DNA of 64,000 nt from Apodospora peruviana (taxonomy: Eukaryota; Ascomycota; Sordariomycetes; Sordariales; Lasiosphaeriaceae), in NCBI GenBank assembly GCA_033439685.1, contig JAUEDM010000003.1, positions 4,308,001 to 4,372,000 of the forward strand, written 5' to 3'. Below the pieces are notes generated by a model. The model was not told the origin of the DNA, searched no databases, and saw only the letters and a program-made list of their open reading frames with translations. Position numbers and translations under genes: made by a program. Every line of letters begins with the position of its first letter. Within the stretch, counting starts at the first letter, position 1. Below, in pieces: positions 11,082-20,709 of this stretch.

Positions 11082-12251
11082 CTAGGAGGTAGTTACTACT
11101 AAACGCCTCAAACAATCCATAATAAGCCTCCTGTATCCCCCAACCGCCTGTTCCAGCTCACCAATCTTGAGATGCTCATGATCAGAATGCGCCACCAAGA
11201 TGCTCCCAGGACCGTACAAGTACCGCTTATGGTCCCCCTTGAGCCTCGGAATATCCGTCCCGTAACTCATCACAGCCGTCTCGAAGCCCGGAACATCATA
11301 ATCAACCGGGACCGGCCCAATCCCGTACGTGAAACTGAGTTCGACCTCCGGCGAGGCCTCCAGCACAGCAGTCTTGATCAACTCCAGCACCGACTCGGGC
11401 GTGCCCGCCGCAACCCTCACCGCGACCGTCGCAAACGCAAAGTCGGGAATCACGTTCGCCGCTACACCACCTCCGATCTTGCCGATGTTGAGCGTGGTAT
11501 TGCCATACTCCTCGCTCCACGGCAGCTGTATTCTCTGCAACGCAGCCAGCGCTTGCACAAGCATGTCGATCGCGCTTTTGCCTTGGTCGGGGTACCCTGA
11601 GTGTCCCGCTTTGCCTCTGGCGGTCACATTAAACCCGAGACCGCCCTTGTGGCCCCGAGCCAGCTTCAACTCTGTCGGCTCGCCAAAGATGACGGCTTCC
11701 CAGGACAGACCCAAGTCATTGGCGTCGCGCATGCCTGGGCCGCCCGTCTCTTCCCCTACGACAAAGAGGAGCGCGACATCGCCTTCGCCAATTTCTCCGT
11801 CCCCAATGAGTGACTCGACGGCGATGATTTGTGCTGCAACGCTACCTTTTGCGTCGACGGTGCCTCGGCCCCAGAGCTCATCTCCTCGTCTTTCGTACGG
11901 CCAATAGGGAGGGACGGTGTCGATGTGTGATGTTACTAGCACCCTCGTTTTTGCCGAGTCACCCACGTAGGCGAGGACGTTATGGCGGTCCCCGTCGACA
12001 TTTTGGCTTCTGACGGTGAAGTTTTTGCTTTTGAGGTGCTCGGCTAAAAAGTGCCCTACGTTGGTTTCGGATCCGGTTATGGAAGGGTGCTCGACCAGGG
12101 CTTTGTGAAGGCTTATCAGAGGCGAGGACGAGTGTGAGCTGTCTTGGTACTCAAGAGGGTGCTGAGCTTGAAGCTGACTGCTGCCCGCGGAGAAGGGCCA
12201 ATTGGCCAGGAGGAGAGTAAGACAGGTAAAAGGAGGTCTCATTGTCAACAT
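11082..12251 (-). CDS. Secreted M20-family metallopeptidase/deacylase
   Basis: Single-exon gene of 389 aa. The N-terminus (MLTMRPPFTCLTLLLANWPF) looks like a signal peptide, so the enzyme is probably secreted or vacuolar. The M20 (ArgE/DapE/ACY1/CPG2) zinc-site pattern is complete: SHIDTVPP (H109, D111), the bridging Asp in GRGTVDAKG (D133), the general-base pair in GEETGG (E167/E168) and a late His in VAHSDHEH. A dimerisation-domain segment (RGKAGHSGYPDQG) sits in the middle. The family hydrolyses acylated amino acids or small peptides; the substrate cannot be read from sequence. A second in-frame ATG lies three codons downstream and could be the real start. It diverges from the MFS transporter starting at 13125, which fits a hydrolysis-and-uptake pair. 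Confidence 0.85.
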   Translation of the reverse strand: MLTMRPPFTCLTLLLANWPFSAGSSQLQAQHPLEYQDSSHSSSPLISLHKALVEHPSITGSETNVGHFLAEHLKSKNFTVRSQNVDGDRHNVLAYVGDSAKTRVLVTSHIDTVPPYWPYERRGDELWGRGTVDAKGSVAAQIIAVESLIGDGEIGEGDVALLFVVGEETGGPGMRDANDLGLSWEAVIFGEPTELKLARGHKGGLGFNVTARGKAGHSGYPDQGKSAIDMLVQALAALQRIQLPWSEEYGNTTLNIGKIGGGVAANVIPDFAFATVAVRVAAGTPESVLELIKTAVLEASPEVELSFTYGIGPVPVDYDVPGFETAVMSYGTDIPRLKGDHKRYLYGPGSILVAHSDHEHLKIGELEQAVGGYRRLIMDCLRRLVVTTS

Positions 12252-13124
12252 TTGGGTGCGTTGTAAGAAGGTCTTGCTTGGCTGCGGAAGAAGGTGAGGC
12301 CGGACTGATAAGCAGAACCTAGCTGCTGGGCATATAATGCATTTGTAATAAGTCGGCAGGTAAAACGTGATAGCGCTAGCGCACGTTTGCGGTTGCGGTT
12401 ATCACGGTAGGATTTCAGGCCAATGGGCTCGTCGGAGTCCTAATGACGCCTTATCATGTCAAACACTGAACGGGAGGTCCAGTACGTAAGTAGAGGTAGG
12501 TATCCTTGGCGCCGCTGACAAAGAAAGGAATCACTTAAACCCGAGATCCTTGGCATATATTTTTTATTGCTGACATCAGGGAAATAAAAGTGTGCTGAAG
12601 TGAGATGTGACTTACCGTGCTGGATATAACAGTTGAACAAGGCAATCTGTCATTATTGTCATCTTGTCTTGTGCTCTCTCAATCTTCGGGGTTTTTACTT
12701 TGAGCCCCCTCTTCATCGATGATGAGCCTGGCAGGCAGTGGTAAGATACTGTCTTGAAGAACAATCACCGTATTAGTCCCAGCTAGGCCCTGATAGCTGG
12801 GCGAAGGACCATTGCTTCTGAACAGACGCGCTTCGCCAAAGATTGTGCAATATGTAGCTAGAAAGATATCATGAGTCCCCCACGCGGGGTCGAACAGGGT
12901 TTGTATACGCCATCACGACTGCATGAGCACGTGTGGTTCGCGTGTGAAATGTCATTAACAGATCTGGTAGGGATCTTCATCGTCTTGGGACAGTCGTCCC
13001 CATTGTGGGGTATAAAGATATCTTCTCTTCAACTCTCCACCCGGGACCAAGGACACGGGACGGCGCCGAGGTACACCATCACCGCCAGAGAAGCCCAGGC
13101 CGAAGATATTCCCAGTCACGCACA
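12252..13124. promoter_or_regulatory. Bidirectional intergenic region between peptidase and MFS genes
   Basis: These 873 bp separate two divergent start codons (peptidase at 12251 minus, transporter at 13125 plus) and must hold both promoters. No supported gene lies inside. I found no operator that I could name. Confidence 0.55.
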
Positions 13125-15097
13125 ATGGCTTCCTTGGATGAAAAGACGTCCAACAACGAGAAGCCTGCGTCCGCCAGTCCTCCGACCCCTGAGATCGAAC
13201 CGGCCGCGGGAGGACACCTCCACGTTGTGTCTCGGAGCGATGAGCAACCTCAGTTCAACGACTCGAAGGAGCACATTGTCGGCTTCGATGCGTCTCTCAT
13301 GGGCGCCCGGGCGACGCTGAGCAGCGCGGAGGAGAAGAAGCTGCTGCGACGTATCGACTGGCATTTGCTCCCGCTGCTGGCTGTCATGTACATGGTCAAG
13401 ACCATAGACTTCACCAATGTAGGTGTTTGTTCGTAATAGCTTGTGGGACTCCAACATCTGCTTACATTAGGACTGCTAGGTCGCGAACGCCCGCGTCATG
13501 GATAGGGGAACTCCCCAGAACATCCTGATCGAACTCGCCATCAGCTCGGATGCGTACAACTTCGTCACTACCGCTTACTATGTATGTCTCAAGTCCAGTC
13601 GCCCCCCCCCCCCCCCCCCCCAAATGACGCAGGAGTTGACCGATCTCAGATCCCATACATCATCGCCGAAACTCCGTCCAATCTCCTAGTCAAATATTGC
13701 AAGCCTTCAGTGTGGCAAGCACGCATCATGATATCCTGGGGCATCGTTCTTCTTGCTCATGCCGCCGTCACCAATGCAGGTGGTCTTTACACCGTTAGGG
13801 CCCTGCTCGGACTCTTCGAGGCGGGTCTCTGGCCAGGCATCCTTCTGCAGCTGTGCTACTGGTATCGACCTGACGAACTGGCACCACGTGTCGTGTGGGT
13901 CACGATTCTCGGCAATTTCGCCCCCGTGGTCAGCGGACTGCTGGCATTTGCCTTCAACGGCGTCAATGCGAGGGGGCTTTCTGGGTGGAAATGGTGCGTC
14001 GAGAACCTTGCGGTCCAACTGGTACATAAACTGACCCAGGCAAGACATAGGCTCATCCTCACCGAGGGAATCTTCACGGTTCTTCTGGGAATATTCATCT
14101 ACTTTGCCTTGCCCGACTGTGAGTTCAAACCCTGGGGGTTTTGTATTGTGGACCAGTGGCTGACCAAGCCAGTCCCGGACGATGCTTCCTGGATGACACC
14201 CAGGGAGAAGGCGTTCGTCCAAGCCAGACTCCCCATCAACTCTCCTCGGGACGGTGAAAAAGACTTCAACTGGAAGGAATTCCTCGATACACTGAAAGAT
14301 GAGAAGCTTTGGCTGTTTTTGTTTTGCTGGGCGTTTTACACCATCGGAACTACGGGCTTGACTTTTTACCAACCGACGGTTATTGCTAACCTCGGATTCA
14401 CGTAAGTTCATCCGCTTTGATCAGCACCAAGAAAGATACCTGATAGGTACTGACACGCGCTATACAGAACGATTGCACAAGCCCAACTCCTCAACATCCC
14501 ACCGGCAATATTCTCCTGCATTTTGACAATCATCTTTGGCATCTTTGCCGACACAGGCCGTATCCCCCAACCCTCAATCCCGCTCTTCTTCATGGTCGTC
14601 ATCCTGGCCTGCTACGTAGTTGAGTACACGTACCCCAACACAGGGGGCGTCTACGCCGCAACCATGATAGCCGGCGGATTCTCTACGGCATGGTAAGTCC
14701 CACCCAGCCAACCCCCTTTATCACTTTCCCCACAGACCTCTAACAGTGGTCTAGGTATACAATGATGTGGCCGTGGCGCGTGCAGACCACAGAAGGTGCA
14801 ACGGGCTCGGCCTTCGCCATCGCCTTCGCCAACAGCTACGGGCAGATCGGCGGCGCGGTGGGCGCGCAGCTGTTCAACTCGCGATACGCACCCAAATACG
14901 CCACGTCCTTCGGCATCGCCATGGGCTTCGTCGGCATGGCCATCGTCATGAATCTTGTGACATGGTACGTCACCGCCCAGGTCGACATCGATACCCGAAA
15001 GATGAAGCGGGCTCGGATCGCTGCGCTCAAAAACAACCAGGCGGTTTTGGATGATGTTGATATTCACGCTAAGGAGAAGGAGAGAGCACGGCCGTAG
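13125..15097 (+). CDS. MFS transporter, anion:cation symporter (Dal5/Tna1-like) family
   Basis: Seven exons, all joined in frame: 13125-13418, 13480-13581, 13650-13993, 14051-14118, 14173-14401, 14468-14692 and 14755-15097, giving 534 aa. Introns are 54-68 nt; the second (13582-13649) contains a C20 tract. The protein has the ACS-family signatures KKLLRRIDWHLLPLL at the first helix, YIIAETPSNLLVK, LLGLFEAGLWPG, the DASWMTPREKA linker after helix 6 and FANSYGQIGGAVGAQLF in the C-terminal half. About 12 helices are expected. Fungal members import allantoate, dipeptides, nicotinate, biotin or related anions; the substrate here is unknown. Its start faces the M20 peptidase gene across a shared promoter region. 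No lesion is visible. Confidence 0.88.
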
Positions 15098-15120
15098 AAA
15101 GGACGTGAGATGGAGCTTGA

Positions 15121-15995
15121 TTAGAGAAACCCTTTGGGCCATTTGGATATGTCCGCTGTTCTACATTGTGAATTCTGGTAATTCATCCCACTGCAGATTT
15201 TATCTTCTCCCAGACTTGCTACCCGTGCTCCTTCTCTTCTTGCCAATCCTCCACCAGAATCTCCCCAGTCGCTTTCTTGGTCGACCAGGAGGTTCCAAGG
15301 GGCATGTGTCGCCGTGCACGATGCCGAGGGTGAGGTTGAGGTAGTCGACGGTCTGGTTTGTTTTGCGTCATAACTGAGTTGGTCGCGGTTTTCGAGGGTG
15401 GGGCGGGTAGGGAAGTAAACTAACACTGATGAGCTGCTCCAGGTACTTGAGCTTGAAGACGCGGGTCTTGTTCTCGTCAAGGTTACCGCCAGGTATGAAA
15501 CGGGTGGTGAAGCCAACCACCCTGTCGACCCCGTCAAGCTTGTCGACCACGAGAGCGTCAAACGGCACAATGTTGGGGTGTTTGGGGATCCGCATGACGC
15601 AGTTGACTTCGTGCCACCAACCATTGACGTTGTTTGGGGTGAAGTAATACTTGAAGACCCACCTCTCTGGCTGGCTGTCCGGGCGCCGGGACGTAGGTGG
15701 TCAGATCGACCTGGATGCCGAGCCGGTCAATCTCGGTGAGGTCACTGCGGCGGATCGTGTTCACACGGTGAGGAAAGTCAGTACGACGCGGATAAAAAGG
15801 GATGTAATACTCGTCGCGGCTGAGATTGGAGGAGCTGGACAGGATCTCGCCCTTTTTGTCGATCTGGACTTGGACGACATCGACAGGGAGCTCACCGATG
15901 AACTTTTCGACTGACTCAAAGACAAAAGGTTTCAAAAAGCATATCACATAGGCGTGTTTGGTCTGGCTGCAGCGGGGTAGGCAAGCACGTGGCAA
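15121..15995 (-). pseudogene. Kinase-like protein pseudogene with frameshifts
   Basis: Three frames together spell a fungal kinase-like domain: YYIPFYPRR...RRSDLTEIDRLGIQVDLTTY (about 15870-15690), then WVFKYYFTPNNVNGWWHEVNCVMRIPKHP (about 15670-15585), then FIPGGNLDENKTRVFKLKYLEQLIS. After an intron-like gap come VDYLNLTLGIVHGD and, in another frame, PWNLLVDQESDWG. The first frame change, near 15685, leaves no room for an intron. The second falls inside the HGDxxPWNLLVD catalytic loop near 15315. Both are best read as small indels, so no intact kinase is made. No start codon can be assigned. Confidence 0.6.
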
Positions 15996-16890
15996 GGTAG
16001 GTAGTAGGCACGGTTACTGGTGACCTCAGGTACATCAGGAACCAACCCTAGATTGTGATAGGGTCAACGCAGAAATAGATATATTGGACCATGCATAAGA
16101 ATCAGAACCTAACAGCCCACCCTCTGTGCTGGCTTGTAGCGCCGGTATCTTGTGTTACCGGCGCCCTGAACATCTGGTTCGTAGCTAAAAATAAGGAGTA
16201 CCTCATGGCTGCATACACATTAACTTCCAGCGAATTATGTCGTCGTTAACCAGTCCCCGTCCTTCTAATCCGTTGGCGTATAAACTAGTAGGTGATAACG
16301 CTCAAGCGCATCAGGTGCTTTCCGACTTCCATGGCATAGGTAACCGTAGCTAACCCAGCTCATCCCCTTGGAGTACTTGGGAATTGTCCCTGTAGATACG
16401 AAGATGGTCGACTGTTTGGGAGACCGGGCAGTTATATCGTGTCTGTGGGGGCCTTGGATAACACGACCTCCGCCCCTGGCCAAGGCCCCTTCTCCTGTAT
16501 CATCTACGCCCTAACGTTTGGTCTGTATGCGGTTTGGCACACATTATATTCATAGTTTTTGGGCAGTGAAGGACCGAATAAGACGCGAATTTAAAAAGGG
16601 ATACGTTGCAGACTCAGCGGCTGCTCTAAGTTCAGTGCCAGTCTATATCAACGACCATCGACAGAGATTCTGCCTTGAAGTCTTCTAGTCAGACTCTCTC
16701 TCCATTAATCAGTGTTCCCGTACCATCAACAGTAACCATATCAACAGTCACTTAGAACATTACCGTTTCCCGCGTGTATTTCCTAAGCTTCACCTAGTAG
16801 CTTGCTTTCTTTCCGACCATTCATACTGTACCTTTGCTCTTTCGATATTATCCTCCACTCGCCTTACCTTCACCATCATACACATCCAAG
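15996..16890. other. Intergenic, no feature seen
   Basis: About 0.9 kb without a supported ORF, repeat or RNA gene. The last part is C/T-rich and probably carries the promoter and leader of the small gene starting at 16891. Confidence 0.5.
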
Positions 16891-17545
16891 ATGGCAAACC
16901 AACTAGCCCAGTTCAGAGCGGACGTCAGTAGAGAGCACGCGGCGGCCGCAGCAGATGGGTCCAATTTTATCATTCACGATGACAATACCCTCCACCTACC
17001 GTGCAACTGCATTGCCTGGGCTATCAACATCCGAAACCGGGACTCGACCCCTCCTAACATGCGTCAACTAGTAGCAACGTGTATGGCAGCCAACTATCTT
17101 TACGGTCTGTAACTTCACCGCGGCTCCAACTAACTTCTACTCTCCAACATATAGACGCTTCGTTTGGGTACTTTTGAAGTTCCCGGTTCCGAGCGTCTTC
17201 GGCGCAATGATGTTGAGGTGAGTCTGTCTTTTGCTTGCCCCTCCGGCTCTCTCCCCTCCCAACAACGATATCACCGCCACCGGCTATCCAGGTGGAAATT
17301 ACTAGCCATGTGTTGAATCAATGGCGCTTCATCAGGTGTACGCTTTAAGGGGCCAACCCTTACACGCTCACAAGATCATCGACGTCGTCCGCGAGACGTG
17401 TGAATCCAAGATGGGATCTGGCTATGTCGTCACGCACCCCAGGCACATGCTCGAGTCGCCGTTGAGGAACCGACCTAACCGGTACAAGTATGGTAAGATC
17501 GATGGGCGATTTCGCTACAGCATGAGCCAGTACGAAGCTTGGTAG
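16891..17545 (+). CDS. Small hypothetical protein, exon structure uncertain
   Basis: I do not recognise this gene. The ATG at 16891 (context CCAAG) opens a 70-codon exon (MANQLAQFRADVSREH...MAANYLYG) that ends near a possible donor at 17103. A middle exon is suggested at about 17155-17218, where the frame TLRLGTFEVPGSERLRRNDVE ends at a good GTGAGT donor. The last segment, to the TAG at 17545, reads LRGQPLHAHKIIDVVRETCES...YGYVVTHPRHMLESP-like text and looks coding. The splice from exon 1 to exon 2 could not be made in frame with confidence. A possible further exon, about 17657-17838, is preceded by a branch-like CTAAT and a TAG acceptor. Confidence 0.4.
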
Positions 17546-17838
17546 AAAGAGAACAGTATGCAATCCTGATGCCCTTTCTTCCATCCCCCTCTCCCGTCTA
17601 ATTATACAGTTTTAAAGCCCATTTCAGTCCTTCTGCTAATCGGCTTGCGTTGCTAGTGCTCATAACATCCAGCGGCCGGACGATTCGGAAGGATCACACT
17701 GAGCTAACTCCTTCGGGGCGGATCGTGGAAAAGCAACCGCCCAAGAGCACGTCCGGGAGAGTGCTCAAGTCATCCAAAGAAGCACCAGTCAAGGAAACAC
17801 CAATCAAAGAAGAGGGGAGGAATTATTGGGCTTTTTAG

Positions 17839-18513
17839 GAGTTTTTTTTTAGGTGGGCATAGTATGTTCTTTTCTTCCTTCTTTTACCCCTTCTTTTTAA
17901 AGATCTCTTTTGGTTATTATTACGGGGTCGTGGGGGCTTTGCTTTGACAGGAGTTGGATTTGAGCGCTATTTACACTGGCAGGCGTTTTTCCGGTTGCTA
18001 TGTTATGAACTAATTTACATAAATCGACGGTGTGTTAAGTGGCGTTCAATGGTTTGTCTACTGGTTCAGTTTTCGATGCACACTGCTGCTACAGCTGTTT
18101 TATATAATGACCAGGTTTAGAAGAAAGTAATCTTGCTTGAAGTGTGTACACCGTGACCGGACGGTTGTGGAAGTTCTGCCTCGTGTGGCCGTGCCGGTTG
18201 TTAAAGAGAGACGTGCTGGGATATATCCCCAACCCACGACACGCCCTGATTCGTTCTGCTCACCCCTGCATTTCGGATCTCGGGGAAATCCCCCCTCTTC
18301 CCACTGCGGCTGAGCTGCTGAGGACAAAATGTCTCCACTTCCCATCACAACCTCTTCTCTGCCCCGTGGAGTGATCGTGAACTCAGCTGCCCTGATAAAT
18401 GCACGCACCCATCAGAACCAACCCCCCTGATACGGAGTAGCTTTCCACCGACCCGTGAGTTGGTCATCAGGTGCCATCGCGGCCCGCGCGCGCGCGCGCG
18501 CGCCCCCGCGAGG
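17839..18513. other. Intergenic, promoter side of the HET gene
   Basis: No supported gene. The region includes a T-rich stretch near 17840-17920 that could be a 3' end for the preceding small gene. The presumed leader of the HET gene ends in a CG-dinucleotide run at 18485-18503. Confidence 0.45.
18485..18503. repeat. CG dinucleotide run before the HET start codon
   Basis: An uninterrupted alternating CG tract of 19 bases ending ten bases before the HET-gene ATG. Open upstream codons through it would read Arg-Ala repeats from a non-ATG start, which is why I placed the start after it. Confidence 0.9.
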
Positions 18514-20709
18514 ATGCGACTGATCAACGCCAAAACCCTTCAGCTCCAAGACTTTTCCGGCAGACACCGGCCACCGTACGCCGTCCTCTCCCACACCTGG
18601 GGAAACGACGAGGTCACGTTCCAAAATCTCCGAGATTCCCAAAACGATGCCTCGACCAAGAAAGGGTTCGCCAAGATTGAGGGCACCTGCAGACTCGCTC
18701 GGAACGACGGAATCGAATACGTCTGGGTCGACACATGCTGCATCGACAAGTCCAGCAGCGCCGAGCTGTCCGAGGCCATCAACTCCATGTTCCGGTGGTA
18801 CGCCGACTCGGCCGTCTGTTACGCCTACCTCTCCGATGTCGCGCCCAACACCGGCGACATCTCGCTTCTAATTGCCAACCTTGACTGCTATACTTCCAAA
18901 AAGGTCTCCGGACCCGTTCTAGAAGACAGCCGCTGGTTCCGCAGAGGCTGGACCCTGCAGGAACTCCTAGCCCCGCGCAAGCTGGTCTTCTACGCCTCAG
19001 ACTGGTCCGAGATTGCCACCAGGGAAGACCTCTGCGCGCGCATCAGCCAGATCACGAGCATCGATGAGTACTACCTTATGGCCAGCCCGACCTCCCGCCG
19101 CAGCATCGACAGCATCCTCGACAAGGCCAGCATCGCAGAGCGCATGTCTTGGGCCTCAAACCGCGAGACCACCAGAGAGGAAGACATGGCGTACTGCCTG
19201 CTCGGTCTGTTCGGCATCAACATGCCGCTGCTCTACGGCGAGGGCCGCGCCGCGTTCCGACGCCTGCAGGAGGAGATCATCAGAGTGTCCGACGACCAGA
19301 CCATCTTCGCGTGGAACTACGATCTTTCGCGTCACGGCAGCGCCCAGGTGCTCGGTTGTCTGGCGTACTCGCCCAAGGACTTTGCCGCGTGCGGTCACCT
19401 TGTTCCTTGCCACTGGGGCAACGAACGTCCCGCCGGCGGTGGTAACGGTGGCGGTAGCAGCTCCGTGTACTCCCTCACCAATAAAGGGCTGCAGATCACG
19501 CTGCCGATGCTCGGGAAATTTGCTCTGTTACAGTGCCAACCGCGCGACGACCCGACCAAGCTGGTCGTGATCTGCCTCTGGCCATGGTACGACAACGTGT
19601 ATGACGTGGTGAGGGAAGAACGGTCGATGCTGGTTGATCAGAGCGCGTGCCGTCGATGGAAGCGGAAGTCGATATACATCTTCACGCGGCCAAATCTCGA
19701 ACGCGCACTCCGTGGGCACACTGGGTGTAGCTTTTTCATCAGGAACCTCCCAAAGGGGTTTCATATCCAGCGCCCGTCTGGCTATCGCCCCTCCGACGCT
19801 ATTCGGGAGGTTGATCTGTTCACAAAGTGGTCGCCTCTGGGCTACAAGAAAGAGGTTGAGCGTACTCTTATTCTCAGCCAAGACGACTCCAAGACAGCGA
19901 TCGATACCGGCAAAGAAGAGAATGGCGCTAGAAGGATCCGCCTGCGTCTCACCGCCCGCAAAGTCCATCACGTCTACGAGAACAAGGCCGTTCCTCGCAT
20001 GTTCTGGGTCTCTTATCGGCTGTCGTTCCAGCATAGTACCAGCGACCATGATGATGAACGGCGGAGTCAGGAAGAACAACCCAGGTACTTGGGACAGGGT
20101 GAACAGCCCGAGGGCACCGAGTTTCTTCTCTTGCCAGATGGCAGAATCTTGCATGCCGAGATAACGCAGCAAGACATTTTTAGTTCGCGGGTGCTACTCG
20201 TGGACCTGTTTACGTCTTCGTCAGGGAGCCTCAAGATGCGGTCGCTACAGCTCTGGAGCAAGCTGTTGTCAGTCCCAAGACTGACAGTTGATCGATTTGT
20301 ACCCGCGGTTCTTCAGGAATTTTGTGCATCTTGCTTCTGGAATCTGCTGGGGCTCTCCTTACGGTTGAGATACAGTCCCTATCCGCTGGTTGCTTCAATG
20401 GTCTTCTCCATGATGATTATTTTCACTTCATCTTATGCTCCCATGGTACTGGGGCGGGAACGGGACCAAGGGGCGACGCTTAACCCCGATCTGGTTAGAG
20501 ATCTCCCCGGGTGGGCAACGATGTTCATTGACGGGATAACGGTGCCTGAGATTATCCTGCGGTTCCTGTCCAAAAGTACTGTTGCGTGGATAGGATGGCT
20601 ATGCATACGCCGTGGGATGAAGGCCATTGTCGCGCTGCCGATGCCTTGGTATCAGGACCGCGACGGACGACAGGATCATTCGTTTAATCGTGTTTATTTG
20701 GAGGAATGA
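18514..20709 (+). CDS. HET-domain (heterokaryon incompatibility-like) protein
   Basis: Single exon, 731 aa. The start is the ATG at 18514 because MRLINAKTLQLQDFSG is the usual opening of this family; the frame upstream lacks an ATG. The N-terminal 250 residues carry the HET block pattern: YAVLSHTWG, ARNDGIEYVWVDTCCIDK, SEAINSMFRWYADSAVCYAYLSD, RGWTLQELLAPRKLVFY and, further on, EDMAYCLLGLFGINMPLLYGEG. This is the HET-E/Tol-type arrangement. The long C-terminal part is unrecognised and ends with hydrophobic segments near VASMVFSMMIIFTSS. By family, HET proteins trigger cell-death reactions after non-self fusion; whether this one does is inference. The gene is intact. Confidence 0.88.
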   Translation: MRLINAKTLQLQDFSGRHRPPYAVLSHTWGNDEVTFQNLRDSQNDASTKKGFAKIEGTCRLARNDGIEYVWVDTCCIDKSSSAELSEAINSMFRWYADSAVCYAYLSDVAPNTGDISLLIANLDCYTSKKVSGPVLEDSRWFRRGWTLQELLAPRKLVFYASDWSEIATREDLCARISQITSIDEYYLMASPTSRRSIDSILDKASIAERMSWASNRETTREEDMAYCLLGLFGINMPLLYGEGRAAFRRLQEEIIRVSDDQTIFAWNYDLSRHGSAQVLGCLAYSPKDFAACGHLVPCHWGNERPAGGGNGGGSSSVYSLTNKGLQITLPMLGKFALLQCQPRDDPTKLVVICLWPWYDNVYDVVREERSMLVDQSACRRWKRKSIYIFTRPNLERALRGHTGCSFFIRNLPKGFHIQRPSGYRPSDAIREVDLFTKWSPLGYKKEVERTLILSQDDSKTAIDTGKEENGARRIRLRLTARKVHHVYENKAVPRMFWVSYRLSFQHSTSDHDDERRSQEEQPRYLGQGEQPEGTEFLLLPDGRILHAEITQQDIFSSRVLLVDLFTSSSGSLKMRSLQLWSKLLSVPRLTVDRFVPAVLQEFCASCFWNLLGLSLRLRYSPYPLVASMVFSMMIIFTSSYAPMVLGRERDQGATLNPDLVRDLPGWATMFIDGITVPEIILRFLSKSTVAWIGWLCIRRGMKAIVALPMPWYQDRDGRQDHSFNRVYLEE

